A DNA stretch of 64,000 nucleotides from Rothia sp. (in: high G+C Gram-positive bacteria). GTDB lineage: Bacteria > Actinomycetota > Actinomycetes > Actinomycetales > Micrococcaceae. The position numbers and the translations under genes are program-made. The notes beneath the pieces were generated by a model, which was not told the origin of the DNA, made no database searches, and worked only from the letters and a program-made list of their open reading frames with translations. The stretch is taken from assembly GCA_030524105.1 (NCBI GenBank), contig JAUNHE010000001.1, positions 310,001-374,000 of the forward strand, read 5' to 3'. Of this stretch, positions 1 to 9,263 are shown piece by piece. The first letter of the stretch is position 1; the number at the start of each line of letters is the position of its first letter.

Positions 1-854
1 AATACCGGTATTATCTCGGAGACAATACCAAAGAAGGGCAAGGCTAAGACGTAAACCTCTGGGTGACCAAAGAACCAGAAAAGATGCTGCCAGAGTATAG
101 CTCCACCGTTTTCCGGGTCAAAAATATGCCCGCCTAAGCGACGATCCATGCCCAAGGCAAAGAGGGCCGAAGCCAGGGGCGGAAAGATCATGATAATAAG
201 GATGGCGGTAATTAGAGTGGTCCAGGTAAAGACAGACATACGCCACATGGTCATACCAGGTGCCCGCATACAAAGGATGGTAGCAATAAAGTTAACGCCA
301 CCCATGATGGTTCCAAAACCCTGCAAGGCTAGACCAAAGACCCAAAGATCTCCACCGACGCTGGGTGAATAAGTAGTGCTATTGAGCGGAGCATAAGCAA
401 ACCAACCAAAGGATGCGGCACCCTGTGGGGTGAGGAATCCGGCGATAGCGACTAAAGATCCAAAGAGGAAGAACCAGAAGGCTAGGGAGTTAAGCCTTGG
501 GAAAGCCACATCGGGGGCGCCAATTTGCAGAGGTACCAGCACATTAGCGAAGCCTGTAAAAGCTGGTGTACCAAACATCAGTAGCATCAGGGTGCCGTGC
601 ATGGTAAAGAGCTGATTAAACTGCTCTTTGGTTGTCAAGATCTGCATGCCCGGGCTGAAGAGCTCCATGCGCATGAGCAAGGCCATAATGCCAGCAATGC
701 AGAAGAAGATCATGCAGGCAATCAGATACATGTATCCGATAGTTTTATGATCGGTAGAGGTCAGCCAGCTGACGAGGATACGTCCCTTGGATTTGGGGAC
801 CACACGTGCAGGCAGCTGCGCCGGTGAGTCCGCCGTATATTCTAAATTAGACAC
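1..854 (-). CDS. ctaD: cytochrome c oxidase subunit I, 5' part only (aa3-type)
   Basis: Catalytic subunit of the terminal oxidase that reduces O2 to water and pumps protons across the cytoplasmic membrane. About 284 N-terminal codons are present; the C-terminal half runs off the left edge. The reading frame gives a cytosolic N-terminus ending in [13 protein letters not shown], then the heme a ligand region [10 protein letters not shown] (His near residue 85), [15 protein letters not shown], and at the window edge [15 protein letters not shown], which holds the first CuB histidine and the cross-linked tyrosine. The GTG at 854 is chosen because AGAGGTG lies 5 bases upstream and overlaps the ctaC stop codon, so translation is probably coupled. 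An in-frame GTG at 860 is the alternative. Confidence 0.95.
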   Translation of the reverse strand, partial: MSNLEYTADSPAQLPARVVPKSKGRILVSWLTSTDHKTIGYMYLIACMIFFCIAGIMALLMRMELFSPGMQILTTKEQFNQLFTMHGTLMLLMFGTPAFTGFANVLVPLQIGAPDVAFPRLNSLAFWFFLFGSLVAIAGFLTPQGAASFGWFAYAPLNSTTYSPSVGGDLWVFGLALQGFGTIMGGVNFIATILCMRAPGMTMWRMSVFTWTTLITAILIIMIFPPLASALFALGMDRRLGGHIFDPENGGAILWQHLFWFFGHPEVYVLALPFFGIVSEIIPV

Positions 855-863
855 GGTCACCTC

Positions 864-1727
864 TTAGTTTGATTCGTGTTGGTTAGGATTGCGGTTATAC
901 TCATCGCCCAGACGTCCTTCGTTACCCTGGTCTCTAAGCGACTCAATATACTTGTCGTACTCCTCTTGTGAAACAACCTTCACGTTAAAGAGCATCTCTG
1001 AGTGAAACTCACCGCAGAGTTCGGCGCACTTGCCAAAATAAGTTGCTTCCTCTGCACCGGTGGTGAAATACATGTGGTTCGTCATGCCCGGAATGGTGTC
1101 TCGCTTCTCCAAGAAAGCAGGAACCCAGAAGGAATGGATAACGTCGCGAGATTTGAGCTGTATGTCAACAGTAGAGTTGGTTGGTAGATAGAGCGTAGGC
1201 TGCTCTTCAGCCTTGCCTGCACTACCATCCAGTTGAGCCTGCACACCCGAGAAGTAAACGTTTTCATCGAGGTAGTTAAAGTCCCAGGACCACTGTTTGC
1301 CGTAGACCTCCACCGTAACAGCAGCTTCCTCTGCCTTGGGAGCAGTAATGTCTCGCTCAGCCCGGTCAGAAAAACTAAAGAGGCTGACAATCATAATGAT
1401 CGGGATAATAGTGTAGAAGATCTCCAAGGGAGCGTGATAACTCAGTTGGCGGGGATAACCGGTTTCGTTCTTGCGACGGCGGTAAGCAACGATGCACCAC
1501 AGCATCAGCCCCCAAGTGATAAGACCAACAACCAAAGCAGCTACCCATGAACCAACCCAGAGATCCATGATGGTATCAGCGTTATCGGTAGTACCACGCT
1601 TAGTGGGCAGCCAACCTACCGCTGCCTTATCCGAACAACCAGTCATAAGCAGCGTAGAAGCAATGGTAATGCTCGCAACGGCAATACTTTTTAGCCTGCG
1701 GCTGCTGGTTCGATGCTGCGAACTCAC
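864..1727 (-). CDS. ctaC: cytochrome c oxidase subunit II (CuA lipoprotein)
   Basis: Accepts electrons from cytochrome c and passes them through the binuclear CuA centre to subunit I. Visible are a lipoprotein-like signal ending LLMTGC, two membrane segments (DLWVGSWVAALVVG and FYTIIPIIMIVSLF), and the periplasmic cupredoxin domain with the CuA site GKCAELCGEFHSEM. The GTG at 1727 is preferred: AAAGGAAGG sits 7 bases before it and gives a signal peptide of normal length. A GTG at 1787 with AAGGTG upstream is in frame but would add 20 residues before the signal. ctaD follows directly. A 13-base palindrome lies upstream at 1843-1855. Confidence 0.95.
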   Translation of the reverse strand: MSSQHRTSSRRLKSIAVASITIASTLLMTGCSDKAAVGWLPTKRGTTDNADTIMDLWVGSWVAALVVGLITWGLMLWCIVAYRRRKNETGYPRQLSYHAPLEIFYTIIPIIMIVSLFSFSDRAERDITAPKAEEAAVTVEVYGKQWSWDFNYLDENVYFSGVQAQLDGSAGKAEEQPTLYLPTNSTVDIQLKSRDVIHSFWVPAFLEKRDTIPGMTNHMYFTTGAEEATYFGKCAELCGEFHSEMLFNVKVVSQEEYDKYIESLRDQGNEGRLGDEYNRNPNQHESN

Positions 1728-1842
1728 AGACGGACCTTCCTTTAACGGTGTGCGTGCTTTTGAGGGCTTCTGCACCGGGGCAGGCACAAAAACACCTTAA
1801 AAATCTTTCAATACGAGCTTACCCTTATTCACAGGATTCTGC

Positions 1843-1855
1843 TGACACTGTGTCA
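1843..1855. promoter_or_regulatory. palindrome upstream of ctaC, possible operator
   Basis: TGACACTGTGTCA is a perfect inverted repeat (TGACAC / GTGTCA around one T) in the gap between erpA and ctaC. It lies about 115 bases upstream of the preferred ctaC start and 55 upstream of the alternative one. This is the size of a dimeric regulator site, but I do not recognise the factor and no clear -35/-10 pair frames it. Confidence 0.35.
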
Positions 1856-1899
1856 TCGAAACTTTGGCTATTTCTTAACTATTTCGTCATTTTCTCCCC

Positions 1900-1946
1900 C
1901 ACAAAAAGGTGGTGGATCCGGTTCTATCAACCGGATCCACCACCTT
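1900..1946 (-). terminator. Rho-independent terminator of erpA
   Basis: An 18-bp perfect stem (arms 1906-1923 and 1929-1946) closes a 5-base loop. On the minus strand it is followed by TTTTTGTG. It starts 18 bases after the erpA stop, so it ends that transcript and insulates ctaCD. Confidence 0.9.
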
Positions 1947-1963
1947 ACCTGAGGGCTTATCCC

Positions 1964-2320
1964 CTAGTGAAAAGAATCTCCACAGGCGCAGGACCCCTGT
2001 GCGTTAGGGTTATCTATCGAGAAACCCTGCTTCTCAATGGTATCTTCAAAATCAATGGTCGATCCGTCTAGATAAGGCACGCTCATCCGGTCAACAATAA
2101 CCTCAACCCCATCAAAATCGCGCACAGCATCTCCATCGAGCAGGCGTTCATCAAAATACAGCTGATAGATGAGACCCGAGCATCCTCCTGGCTGAACGGC
2201 AACCCGTAGCCGGAGATCGGTGCGCCCCTCCTGTTCCAGTAACGCACGCACTTTATCGGATGCAACCTGCGTCAGCTCAACACCGTGACTAGGAAGCTCA
2301 GTAGTTGCTGTTTCTGCCAT
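1964..2320 (-). CDS. erpA: iron-sulfur cluster insertion protein ErpA (A-type carrier)
   Basis: A-type carrier that delivers Fe-S clusters to apoproteins; the family fold is HesB/IscA. The 118 residues carry the three conserved cysteines: Cys47 in QPGGCSGL and Cys111/Cys113 in the C-terminal GSCACGDSF. The ATG at 2320 has AAAGG 7 bases upstream; a GTG directly before it could also be read. The gene is transcribed alone, from a gap that holds a GGAAT-N18-GTT promoter match, and ends in a strong hairpin. Its position between a dipeptidase and ctaC is common in Micrococcales. The assignment rests on the cysteine pattern and length. Confidence 0.93.
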   Translation of the reverse strand: MAETATTELPSHGVELTQVASDKVRALLEQEGRTDLRLRVAVQPGGCSGLIYQLYFDERLLDGDAVRDFDGVEVIVDRMSVPYLDGSTIDFEDTIEKQGFSIDNPNAQGSCACGDSFH

Positions 2321-2406
2321 CACAACACCTTTCTTTCTTAGGAAAATTCCTCAACTACCTCTAAAGTAGCATAGGCGGCTTATCCTCGTATCCACTGCCT
2401 TGTAAG

Positions 2407-2432
2407 AACACTCAGCGAGAAGAAAATATTCC
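2407..2432 (-). promoter_or_regulatory. candidate SigR/SigH-type promoter for erpA
   Basis: On the minus strand GGAAT (2428-2432) and GTT (2407-2409) are separated by exactly 18 bases. This matches the GGAAT-N18/19-GTT consensus of the actinobacterial thiol-oxidative-stress sigma factor SigR/SigH. It would give a 5' UTR of about 80 bases before erpA. Known: such regulons include Fe-S repair genes in some actinobacteria. Inferred: that this site is used. Confidence 0.4.
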
Positions 2433-2461
2433 TTGCTACACACATTTTAGGACTAAAAAAG

Positions 2462-3862
2462 CTACTTGCCAGCACTGAGTGCACTGAGCATCAGGGCTTC
2501 TGTGAGGATTGCCCGCTCAAAATCGGGTAGGTAGAGGGATTCATTCGGGCTGTGAGCTCGCGTATCCGGATCCTCAATACCTGTAATGAGGATCTGCGCC
2601 TGGGGAAAGACTGCTTTAAGATCAGCAATAAAAGGGATAGAACCTCCCAAGCCGGTTTCCACAGGATCCTGACCCCAGGCCTGCTTCATGGCTGCTAAAG
2701 CTAGCTGTGCAGCCGGTGCACTGCTGTCTGTGCTAAAAGCTTGTCCGCTTTCTTGCGGCCGATAGCTCAATTTAGCCCCCCAAGGCAGGTGCTGGTGCAA
2801 ATGTTTTTTGAGCAGCTCATGAGCCTGAGCAGGATCCTGGCCCGGAGCCAAGCGCATACTAACTTTTGCCCTAGAAGTCGCAGCAATTGTGTTAGAGGAA
2901 TTTTCTATTGACGGGATATCCATGCCAATGACAGAAAGAGCCGGTTGCGCCCATAGGCGGGAGGCTATACTGCCCTGCCCCGCTAAAACATAAGAATCCA
3001 AAACTCCCGAATCTTGCCGGAAAGCCTGCTCACTATAGGCAACCGTAGGCTCTGGAGCGGATTTTAACCCCTGAATGGCTGGCGACCCCTTGTCATCGTG
3101 GAGGCTTGCTAGCAGCCGTATCAAAACGGTGTGAGCATCAAGTATGGGCCCACCAAAGACCCCGGAGTGTAGGTCATGCTTGCCAACCTCAACCTGGATA
3201 ATTCCGCTGATCATGCCCCGTAAGGAAGTGGTCAAGGCTGGTGTACCTGCCTGCCAATTGGCGGAATCTGCAACAACAATAATATCGCTTTTGAGCTTAT
3301 GCGAGTACTGCTGAATAAAAGTAGAGAAGCTGGGAGAACCGGCTTCCTCTTCCCCTTCAATAAAAAGAGCAACACCGGCTTTAAAGGCAGAACCTAATAC
3401 TTTCTGCACCGCTGAAAAAGCAGCCAAGTGAGCTAGCACGCCAGCCTTATCATCGGCAGTTCCTCGACCGTAGAGGCGCTCCCCCTTCACTGTTGCAGTG
3501 AAAGGATCCGTCTCCCATAAGCTTCTGTCTCCTACAGGCTGAACATCATGATGAGCATAGAACAAGACCGTAGGAAAACCGGGAGCCGGATCTTTGCGGG
3601 CAATAACGGCCGGCATGCCGGCCTTCTGATTGGGACCGTAGTGCGCGCGTAAGATCTCCACGTTATCAAAACCTGCCTCAAGGGCAAATTTGCTGACCAG
3701 GGTAGCGCTGCGATCAAGTTGGCTGAGGTCAAAGGATTCCCAGGCGATCGAAGGGATAGCAACAAGCTTGCTGAGCTTGTCAACTGTCCTGGGAAAGTTG
3801 CTAGAGACCTCCTGGGCCAATTGCTGATAGTGGGTAAAGAGGTAATCTTGTGTATCACTCAT
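2462..3862 (-). CDS. M20 family dipeptidase / peptidase
   Basis: Zinc-dependent exo/dipeptidase of the M20 (ArgE/DapE/CPG2) superfamily, cytoplasmic, cleaving small peptides; the exact substrate is unknown. Metal and catalytic motifs are clear: AHHDVQPVG (His104/105, Asp106), GRGTADDKAG (Asp137/138) and the catalytic glutamate block EGEEEAGS (169-176), with a dimerisation lid in the middle. Length (466 aa) is normal for this branch. The ATG at 3862 is used; an ATG 12 bases upstream is in frame. Neither has a good ribosome binding site, so a leaderless message is likely. It is divergent from the DUF3043 gene across about 57 bases. Confidence 0.9.
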   Translation of the reverse strand: MSDTQDYLFTHYQQLAQEVSSNFPRTVDKLSKLVAIPSIAWESFDLSQLDRSATLVSKFALEAGFDNVEILRAHYGPNQKAGMPAVIARKDPAPGFPTVLFYAHHDVQPVGDRSLWETDPFTATVKGERLYGRGTADDKAGVLAHLAAFSAVQKVLGSAFKAGVALFIEGEEEAGSPSFSTFIQQYSHKLKSDIIVVADSANWQAGTPALTTSLRGMISGIIQVEVGKHDLHSGVFGGPILDAHTVLIRLLASLHDDKGSPAIQGLKSAPEPTVAYSEQAFRQDSGVLDSYVLAGQGSIASRLWAQPALSVIGMDIPSIENSSNTIAATSRAKVSMRLAPGQDPAQAHELLKKHLHQHLPWGAKLSYRPQESGQAFSTDSSAPAAQLALAAMKQAWGQDPVETGLGGSIPFIADLKAVFPQAQILITGIEDPDTRAHSPNESLYLPDFERAILTEALMLSALSAGK

Positions 3863-3883
3863 ACTTCTAACCATACGTTGAAG

Positions 3884-3913
3884 TTAACAGAAGCAACATA
3901 TATCAGATATTCT
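3884..3913 (+). promoter_or_regulatory. promoter of the DUF3043 gene, predicted leaderless
   Basis: TTAACA (3884-3889, one mismatch to TTGACA) and TATTCT (3908-3913) are separated by 18 bases. Six bases after the -10 comes the GTG start at 3920, so transcription would begin at or next to the start codon. No usable Shine-Dalgarno sequence fits in between. Confidence 0.55.
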
Positions 3914-3919
3914 TAGGGG

Positions 3920-4519
3920 GTGTTTGGTCGTAAAAAGAAACTTGTAGAACCCCCGGAACAGGCTCAAGCAGCACAGGAGCAAGAGCAGCATAAACCAGCG
4001 GGTTACACCGCTCCCAAAGGTAGGCCCACTCCCTCCCGTAAAGAACAAGAGGCTGCACGACGCCAACCGCTTGTTCCCAAAGATCGAAAAGCCGCAAAAG
4101 AAGCAAACCGGCAGGCCATGCGCGAACAACGTCTTAGGGAGCAAGAAGCTCTTCAGTCTGGGGATGAACGTTATCTACCTGCTCGAGATAAGGGTCCCCA
4201 GCGGCGCTACGTTCGTGATTACATTGACGCCCGCTTTAACATTGGTGACTACATGATATTTATTATCCTTGGCGTCTTTGTTTTTGGACTCTTCTCTAGC
4301 AGTATGCAGGCTATTTCAGCTGTCCTGATGTGGGTCATCATCCTTGTCTGGGTTTTAGACACCTGGTTTATGTGGCGCAGGCTGAAGAAAAAAATGACTC
4401 TAGCCTTTGGCCAGCTGGAACCGGGATTAACTATGTACGCTATTAACCGAGTACTCATGATTCGACGATTCCGGCTGCCCAAACCACAGGTTAAGCGCGG
4501 AGACTACCCCAGAGCCTAA
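3920..4519 (+). CDS. DUF3043 domain integral membrane protein
   Basis: Actinobacterial membrane protein of unknown function. The first ~105 residues are highly charged and Gln/Lys/Arg-rich (MFGRKKKLVEPPEQ..., RKEQEAARRQPL), predicted cytosolic. Two closely spaced membrane helices follow (about 112-130 and 133-152) and then a basic tail. The 199 aa length fits the family. The GTG start lies six bases after a good -10 element, so the mRNA is probably leaderless. The same neighbourhood (erpA, dipeptidase, DUF3043, pyrD) recurs in Micrococcaceae, which supports the call, but nothing in the sequence shows a biochemical role. Confidence 0.85.
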   Translation: MFGRKKKLVEPPEQAQAAQEQEQHKPAGYTAPKGRPTPSRKEQEAARRQPLVPKDRKAAKEANRQAMREQRLREQEALQSGDERYLPARDKGPQRRYVRDYIDARFNIGDYMIFIILGVFVFGLFSSSMQAISAVLMWVIILVWVLDTWFMWRRLKKKMTLAFGQLEPGLTMYAINRVLMIRRFRLPKPQVKRGDYPRA

Positions 4520-4554
4520 AAACGAGCAGCCCCGGAGTTTAGCAGACTTCGGGG
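4518..4554 (-). terminator. hairpin between convergent DUF3043 and pyrD genes
   Basis: Arms CCCCGGAGT (4530-4538) and ACTTCGGGG (4546-4554) form a 9-bp stem with one G-T pair. On the minus strand TTTTT follows after about seven bases, so it serves pyrD best; on the plus strand no U-tract follows. Confidence 0.6.
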
Positions 4555-4567
4555 TGGGGTACAGCCC

Positions 4568-5656
4568 CTAGTCCACATCACCTTGTGCAAGTTCCTTATT
4601 GATTCTTGCCGCCCACAAGGGACCCTCGTAGAGAAAGCCGGTATAACCCTGTACCAGGTCAGCTCCTGCCGCTAAACTTTGGCGGACATCCTGGGCCGAA
4701 AAAACTCCACCCACCGAAATAATGGCCAGCCTATCCCCCACAAGTTGACGCAGTAGGCGGGTGATCTCTAGAGACCGCTTGCGTAAAGGTTTACCGGATA
4801 TGCCCCCGTCCCCTAAATCTGCTAATTTTTGCTGGTCAGTGAGCAAGCCCAAGCCGCTGCGGGCAATGGTGGTATTGGTAGCGATAATGCCATCCAGGCC
4901 AAGATCAAGCGCCAGATGAGCAAGAGAAGTGATATCTTCATCAGCAAGATCGGGAGCAATTTTAACGAGTAGAGGAAGCCGGCGATCCTTGACCGCACGG
5001 TCGGCTTCATCACGAACCGCTCGTAAAAGGGGCTCAAGGCTTTCGATGGCCTGTAGACTGCGCAAGCCGGGGGTATTGGGAGAACTCACGTTAACGGCTA
5101 AATAGTCGGCGTGAGGGGCCAGCAGTCGGGTTGAGGCCCGGTAGTCAGCAACAGCATCGGCCAGCTCGACAGCCTTAGTTTTGCCAATATTAACTCCAAT
5201 AATTGGCCGAACGGCAGTGCTGGAAGCGTAGCTTTGCACTAGCCTCTTGCGGGCCTGGGCTAAACGGTTGGCTACGGCAGCGGCACCGTCATTGTTAAAA
5301 CCCATTCGATTCAGTACCGCCCGGTCAGCAAGGAGTCGAAATAAGCGTGGTTTAGGATTTCCGGGCTGGCCCATAGCCGTGATTGTACCCACTTCTATAT
5401 GGCCAAAGCCCAAATCCATCAAGGCTTCAATCGCTTTACCTTCTTTGTCAAAACCGGCAGCTAACCCAAAAGGAGAGGGGAATTTAAGTCCCATGACCTC
5501 CCGCGCCAGGGCTGAATCTGGGGCTAGTCGAGGAGCAAATAAGCGGCTCAGTCCTAAGCGACGCAAGCTATTAATAGCTAAATATCCACACCGATGCGCC
5601 AACTCGGCATCCATGGGTACAAAGACGATTTTAAAAATGGTGGGATAAAAACGCAT
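4568..5656 (-). CDS. pyrD: quinone-dependent dihydroorotate dehydrogenase (class 2)
   Basis: Oxidises dihydroorotate to orotate with FMN and passes electrons to membrane quinone: the fourth step of UMP synthesis. The protein (362 aa) has the class 2 N-terminal membrane-associating helix (about 1-40), then the FMN barrel with [19 protein letters not shown], the catalytic serine region [11 protein letters not shown] (189-199) and TNTT. The N-terminal extension and Ser base separate it from the soluble Cys-using class 1 enzymes. It lies apart from the main pyr operon at 41-49 kb, downstream of uppS with a 26-base gap. The ATG start matches the family N-terminus. Confidence 0.95.
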   Translation of the reverse strand: MRFYPTIFKIVFVPMDAELAHRCGYLAINSLRRLGLSRLFAPRLAPDSALAREVMGLKFPSPFGLAAGFDKEGKAIEALMDLGFGHIEVGTITAMGQPGNPKPRLFRLLADRAVLNRMGFNNDGAAAVANRLAQARKRLVQSYASSTAVRPIIGVNIGKTKAVELADAVADYRASTRLLAPHADYLAVNVSSPNTPGLRSLQAIESLEPLLRAVRDEADRAVKDRRLPLLVKIAPDLADEDITSLAHLALDLGLDGIIATNTTIARSGLGLLTDQQKLADLGDGGISGKPLRKRSLEITRLLRQLVGDRLAIISVGGVFSAQDVRQSLAAGADLVQGYTGFLYEGPLWAARINKELAQGDVD

Positions 5657-5682
5657 TAGGTGCCTCCGCAGCTCAAAGCATA

Positions 5683-6462
5683 CTACTTGCTAGTAATCAT
5701 ATCGACCGCACCACCATAACGCCTATCGCGCCGGGCATATTCTTCTACCGCCGCCCATAAAGTACGCCTATCGACATCTGGCCATAAGACATCTAGAAAG
5801 ACAAGCTCAGCATAGGCGCTCTCCCAGAGCAAAAAATTAGAGGTACGGAGTTCACCAGAAGACCGAAGAAAAAGATCTACATCCGGAACCTGCGGATGGT
5901 ACAAAAACTGTGAAAACACCTCTTCATCAATGGACTCAGGTTCCAGTAGACCAGCCTGGGCCTGCTGCGCAATCTTTATGGCAGCATCGGCAATCTCTGC
6001 CCGCCCCCCGTAGTTAACACACATAATTAAAGTGCATACAGTGTTGTTTTTGGTCTGCTCCTCAGAGGACTCCAGCTCGTTGATAACGGATTCCCATAGT
6101 TTAGGCTTACGGCCAGACCATAAGATACGGACACCCCACTTTTGCAAAGTCTCAATCTGCCGGCCCAAAACATCTACCATAAAATCCATCAAAAAGCTGA
6201 CTTCATCTTGGCTACGCTTCCAATTCTCTGTTGAGAAAGCGTAGGCAGAAACATAAGGGATACCGAGCTCAATGGCACCGGCAACAACATCAACCAGGGC
6301 CTGTTCACCGGCCCGGTGCCCTTCATTGCGAGCTAGACCCCGTTCATTAGCCCAGCGGCCATTGCCGTCCATAACTGCTGCAACATGGCGAGGAATAAAT
6401 TCAGCCGGGATCTGCGGTGGCTTAGCTCCAGAAGGGTGTGGATCGGGTGCTACAGGATTCAT
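5683..6462 (-). CDS. uppS: isoprenyl transferase (undecaprenyl diphosphate synthase family)
   Basis: cis-Prenyltransferase that adds isopentenyl diphosphate units to an allylic primer to make the long-chain carrier lipid for cell-wall synthesis. The P-loop-like motif [14 protein letters not shown] carries the catalytic Asp32; [12 protein letters not shown] and [19 protein letters not shown] are the other family blocks. The 259 aa length is normal. Product chain length (C50 or C55) cannot be read from the sequence, and actinobacteria often have two paralogues. The ATG follows the recO stop codon directly (TAA ATG), with AAGGA just inside the recO end, so the two genes are co-translated. Confidence 0.93.
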   Translation of the reverse strand: MNPVAPDPHPSGAKPPQIPAEFIPRHVAAVMDGNGRWANERGLARNEGHRAGEQALVDVVAGAIELGIPYVSAYAFSTENWKRSQDEVSFLMDFMVDVLGRQIETLQKWGVRILWSGRKPKLWESVINELESSEEQTKNNTVCTLIMCVNYGGRAEIADAAIKIAQQAQAGLLEPESIDEEVFSQFLYHPQVPDVDLFLRSSGELRTSNFLLWESAYAELVFLDVLWPDVDRRTLWAAVEEYARRDRRYGGAVDMITSK

Positions 6463-7233
6463 TTATATTTCCTTCTCAAAAAGGGACAAAGATTTGAGGG
6501 GTATCTCTAGCTGCCACTGCGCAAATTGAGTTAAGACAAGAAAGGCTTTTCTGGCTGTCTCAACCGCATGGGGCTGACTAGCTAGCTGCTGGAAACGCCC
6601 CGCTCGAACCAGCCACAGGTAATACTGTAGCTGCGGATCAATGCGGGAGCTAACCTGCCACTGGCCCTTTTGAGCACAGGCCGAACATACTAAACCGTGC
6701 TCTCGAGAGAACCAACCACCGACGGTCTTCCGGGAGCAGACTGCACAGGTAGTAACCGAGAACTCCCACCCAGCTAACATCATAGACCGCAATGCAAAAG
6801 CATTAAAAACGTGGCTCGGTAAAACCTGAGCCCGGGTTAACTCCGTCAAAGCAGCAACAAGAAGATCAAAAAAGTCAGAAACCCTGTCTACTTCATACTT
6901 CAGCAGAGCTTCACTCAGTTCAGCCAAGAGCAGGGCAGTACTGTAGGCCTCAAAATGTGACATAAGTGACGCAGTAAAGGGAGTCTTAGTCTGTACCTGC
7001 GTAACTGTGTAGAGGCTCTTACCACCGGCCAGGGAGAGGTCAACCAGCATAAAGGGCTGCAACCTGCCCCCAAAACGAGAACTACTTTTGCGTATTCCCC
7101 GGGCAACGGCATGAATCAGGCCACGCTCAGGCGAAAGCAAAACAATAATCCGATCAGTCTCACCCAGATCCTGAGTGCGTAAGACAAGCCCTTGATCAGA
7201 AAAGGAAGGCGACTGAGACTTTACAATGCTCAC
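6463..7233 (-). CDS. recO: DNA repair protein RecO
   Basis: RecFOR-pathway mediator that binds SSB and loads RecA on gapped DNA. The N-terminal OB-fold begins SDQGLVLRTQDLGETDRI, a helical domain follows, and a four-cysteine zinc site is present: CAVC (about 163-166) and CSAC (about 183-186). Length (256 aa) is typical. The GTG at 7233 sits six bases after CAGAAT, so a leaderless start is plausible; a TTG one codon earlier is in frame. leuA ends 65 bases upstream and uppS follows without a gap. The order leuA-recO-uppS is standard for Micrococcales. Confidence 0.9.
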   Translation of the reverse strand: MSIVKSQSPSFSDQGLVLRTQDLGETDRIIVLLSPERGLIHAVARGIRKSSSRFGGRLQPFMLVDLSLAGGKSLYTVTQVQTKTPFTASLMSHFEAYSTALLLAELSEALLKYEVDRVSDFFDLLVAALTELTRAQVLPSHVFNAFALRSMMLAGWEFSVTTCAVCSRKTVGGWFSREHGLVCSACAQKGQWQVSSRIDPQLQYYLWLVRAGRFQQLASQPHAVETARKAFLVLTQFAQWQLEIPLKSLSLFEKEI

Positions 7234-7301
7234 CAAACTATTCTGACACAGAAGTCAGCCCAGACAGATGGACAGGCAGCTAGCCCGGCCGGAAAGTCAC
7301 C

Positions 7302-9113
<1,812 letters not shown>

Positions 9114-9129
<16 letters not shown>

Positions 9130-9212
9130 CAGATAAGGAGCAGAAGCAAAATAAGCTTAAACACACAGTGAAGGTACCACAGGATAGGGCCAGACTGGCT
9201 AGCCATTTTCAC
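9114..9212 (-). CDS. leuA leader peptide, leucine-rich
   Basis: A 32-codon frame (GTG AAA ATG...) ends ...VFKLILLLLLICRSGG, with five consecutive leucine codons (TTG CTT CTG CTC CTT) and eight leucines in all. It stops with TAG at 9116-9114, where the pseudoknot begins. TATTCC (9223-9218) lies five bases before the GTG, so a leaderless message starting at the peptide is likely. An internal ATG at 9206 or GTG at 9164 could also start it. The codon run, position before leuA and overlap with the RNA structure support a leucine-sensing attenuator; translation is not shown. Confidence 0.7.
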
Positions 9213-9263
9213 AATGTGGAATACTGGCTTAACTAATCTGGAAATTCTGCTTGTGACCACTAC

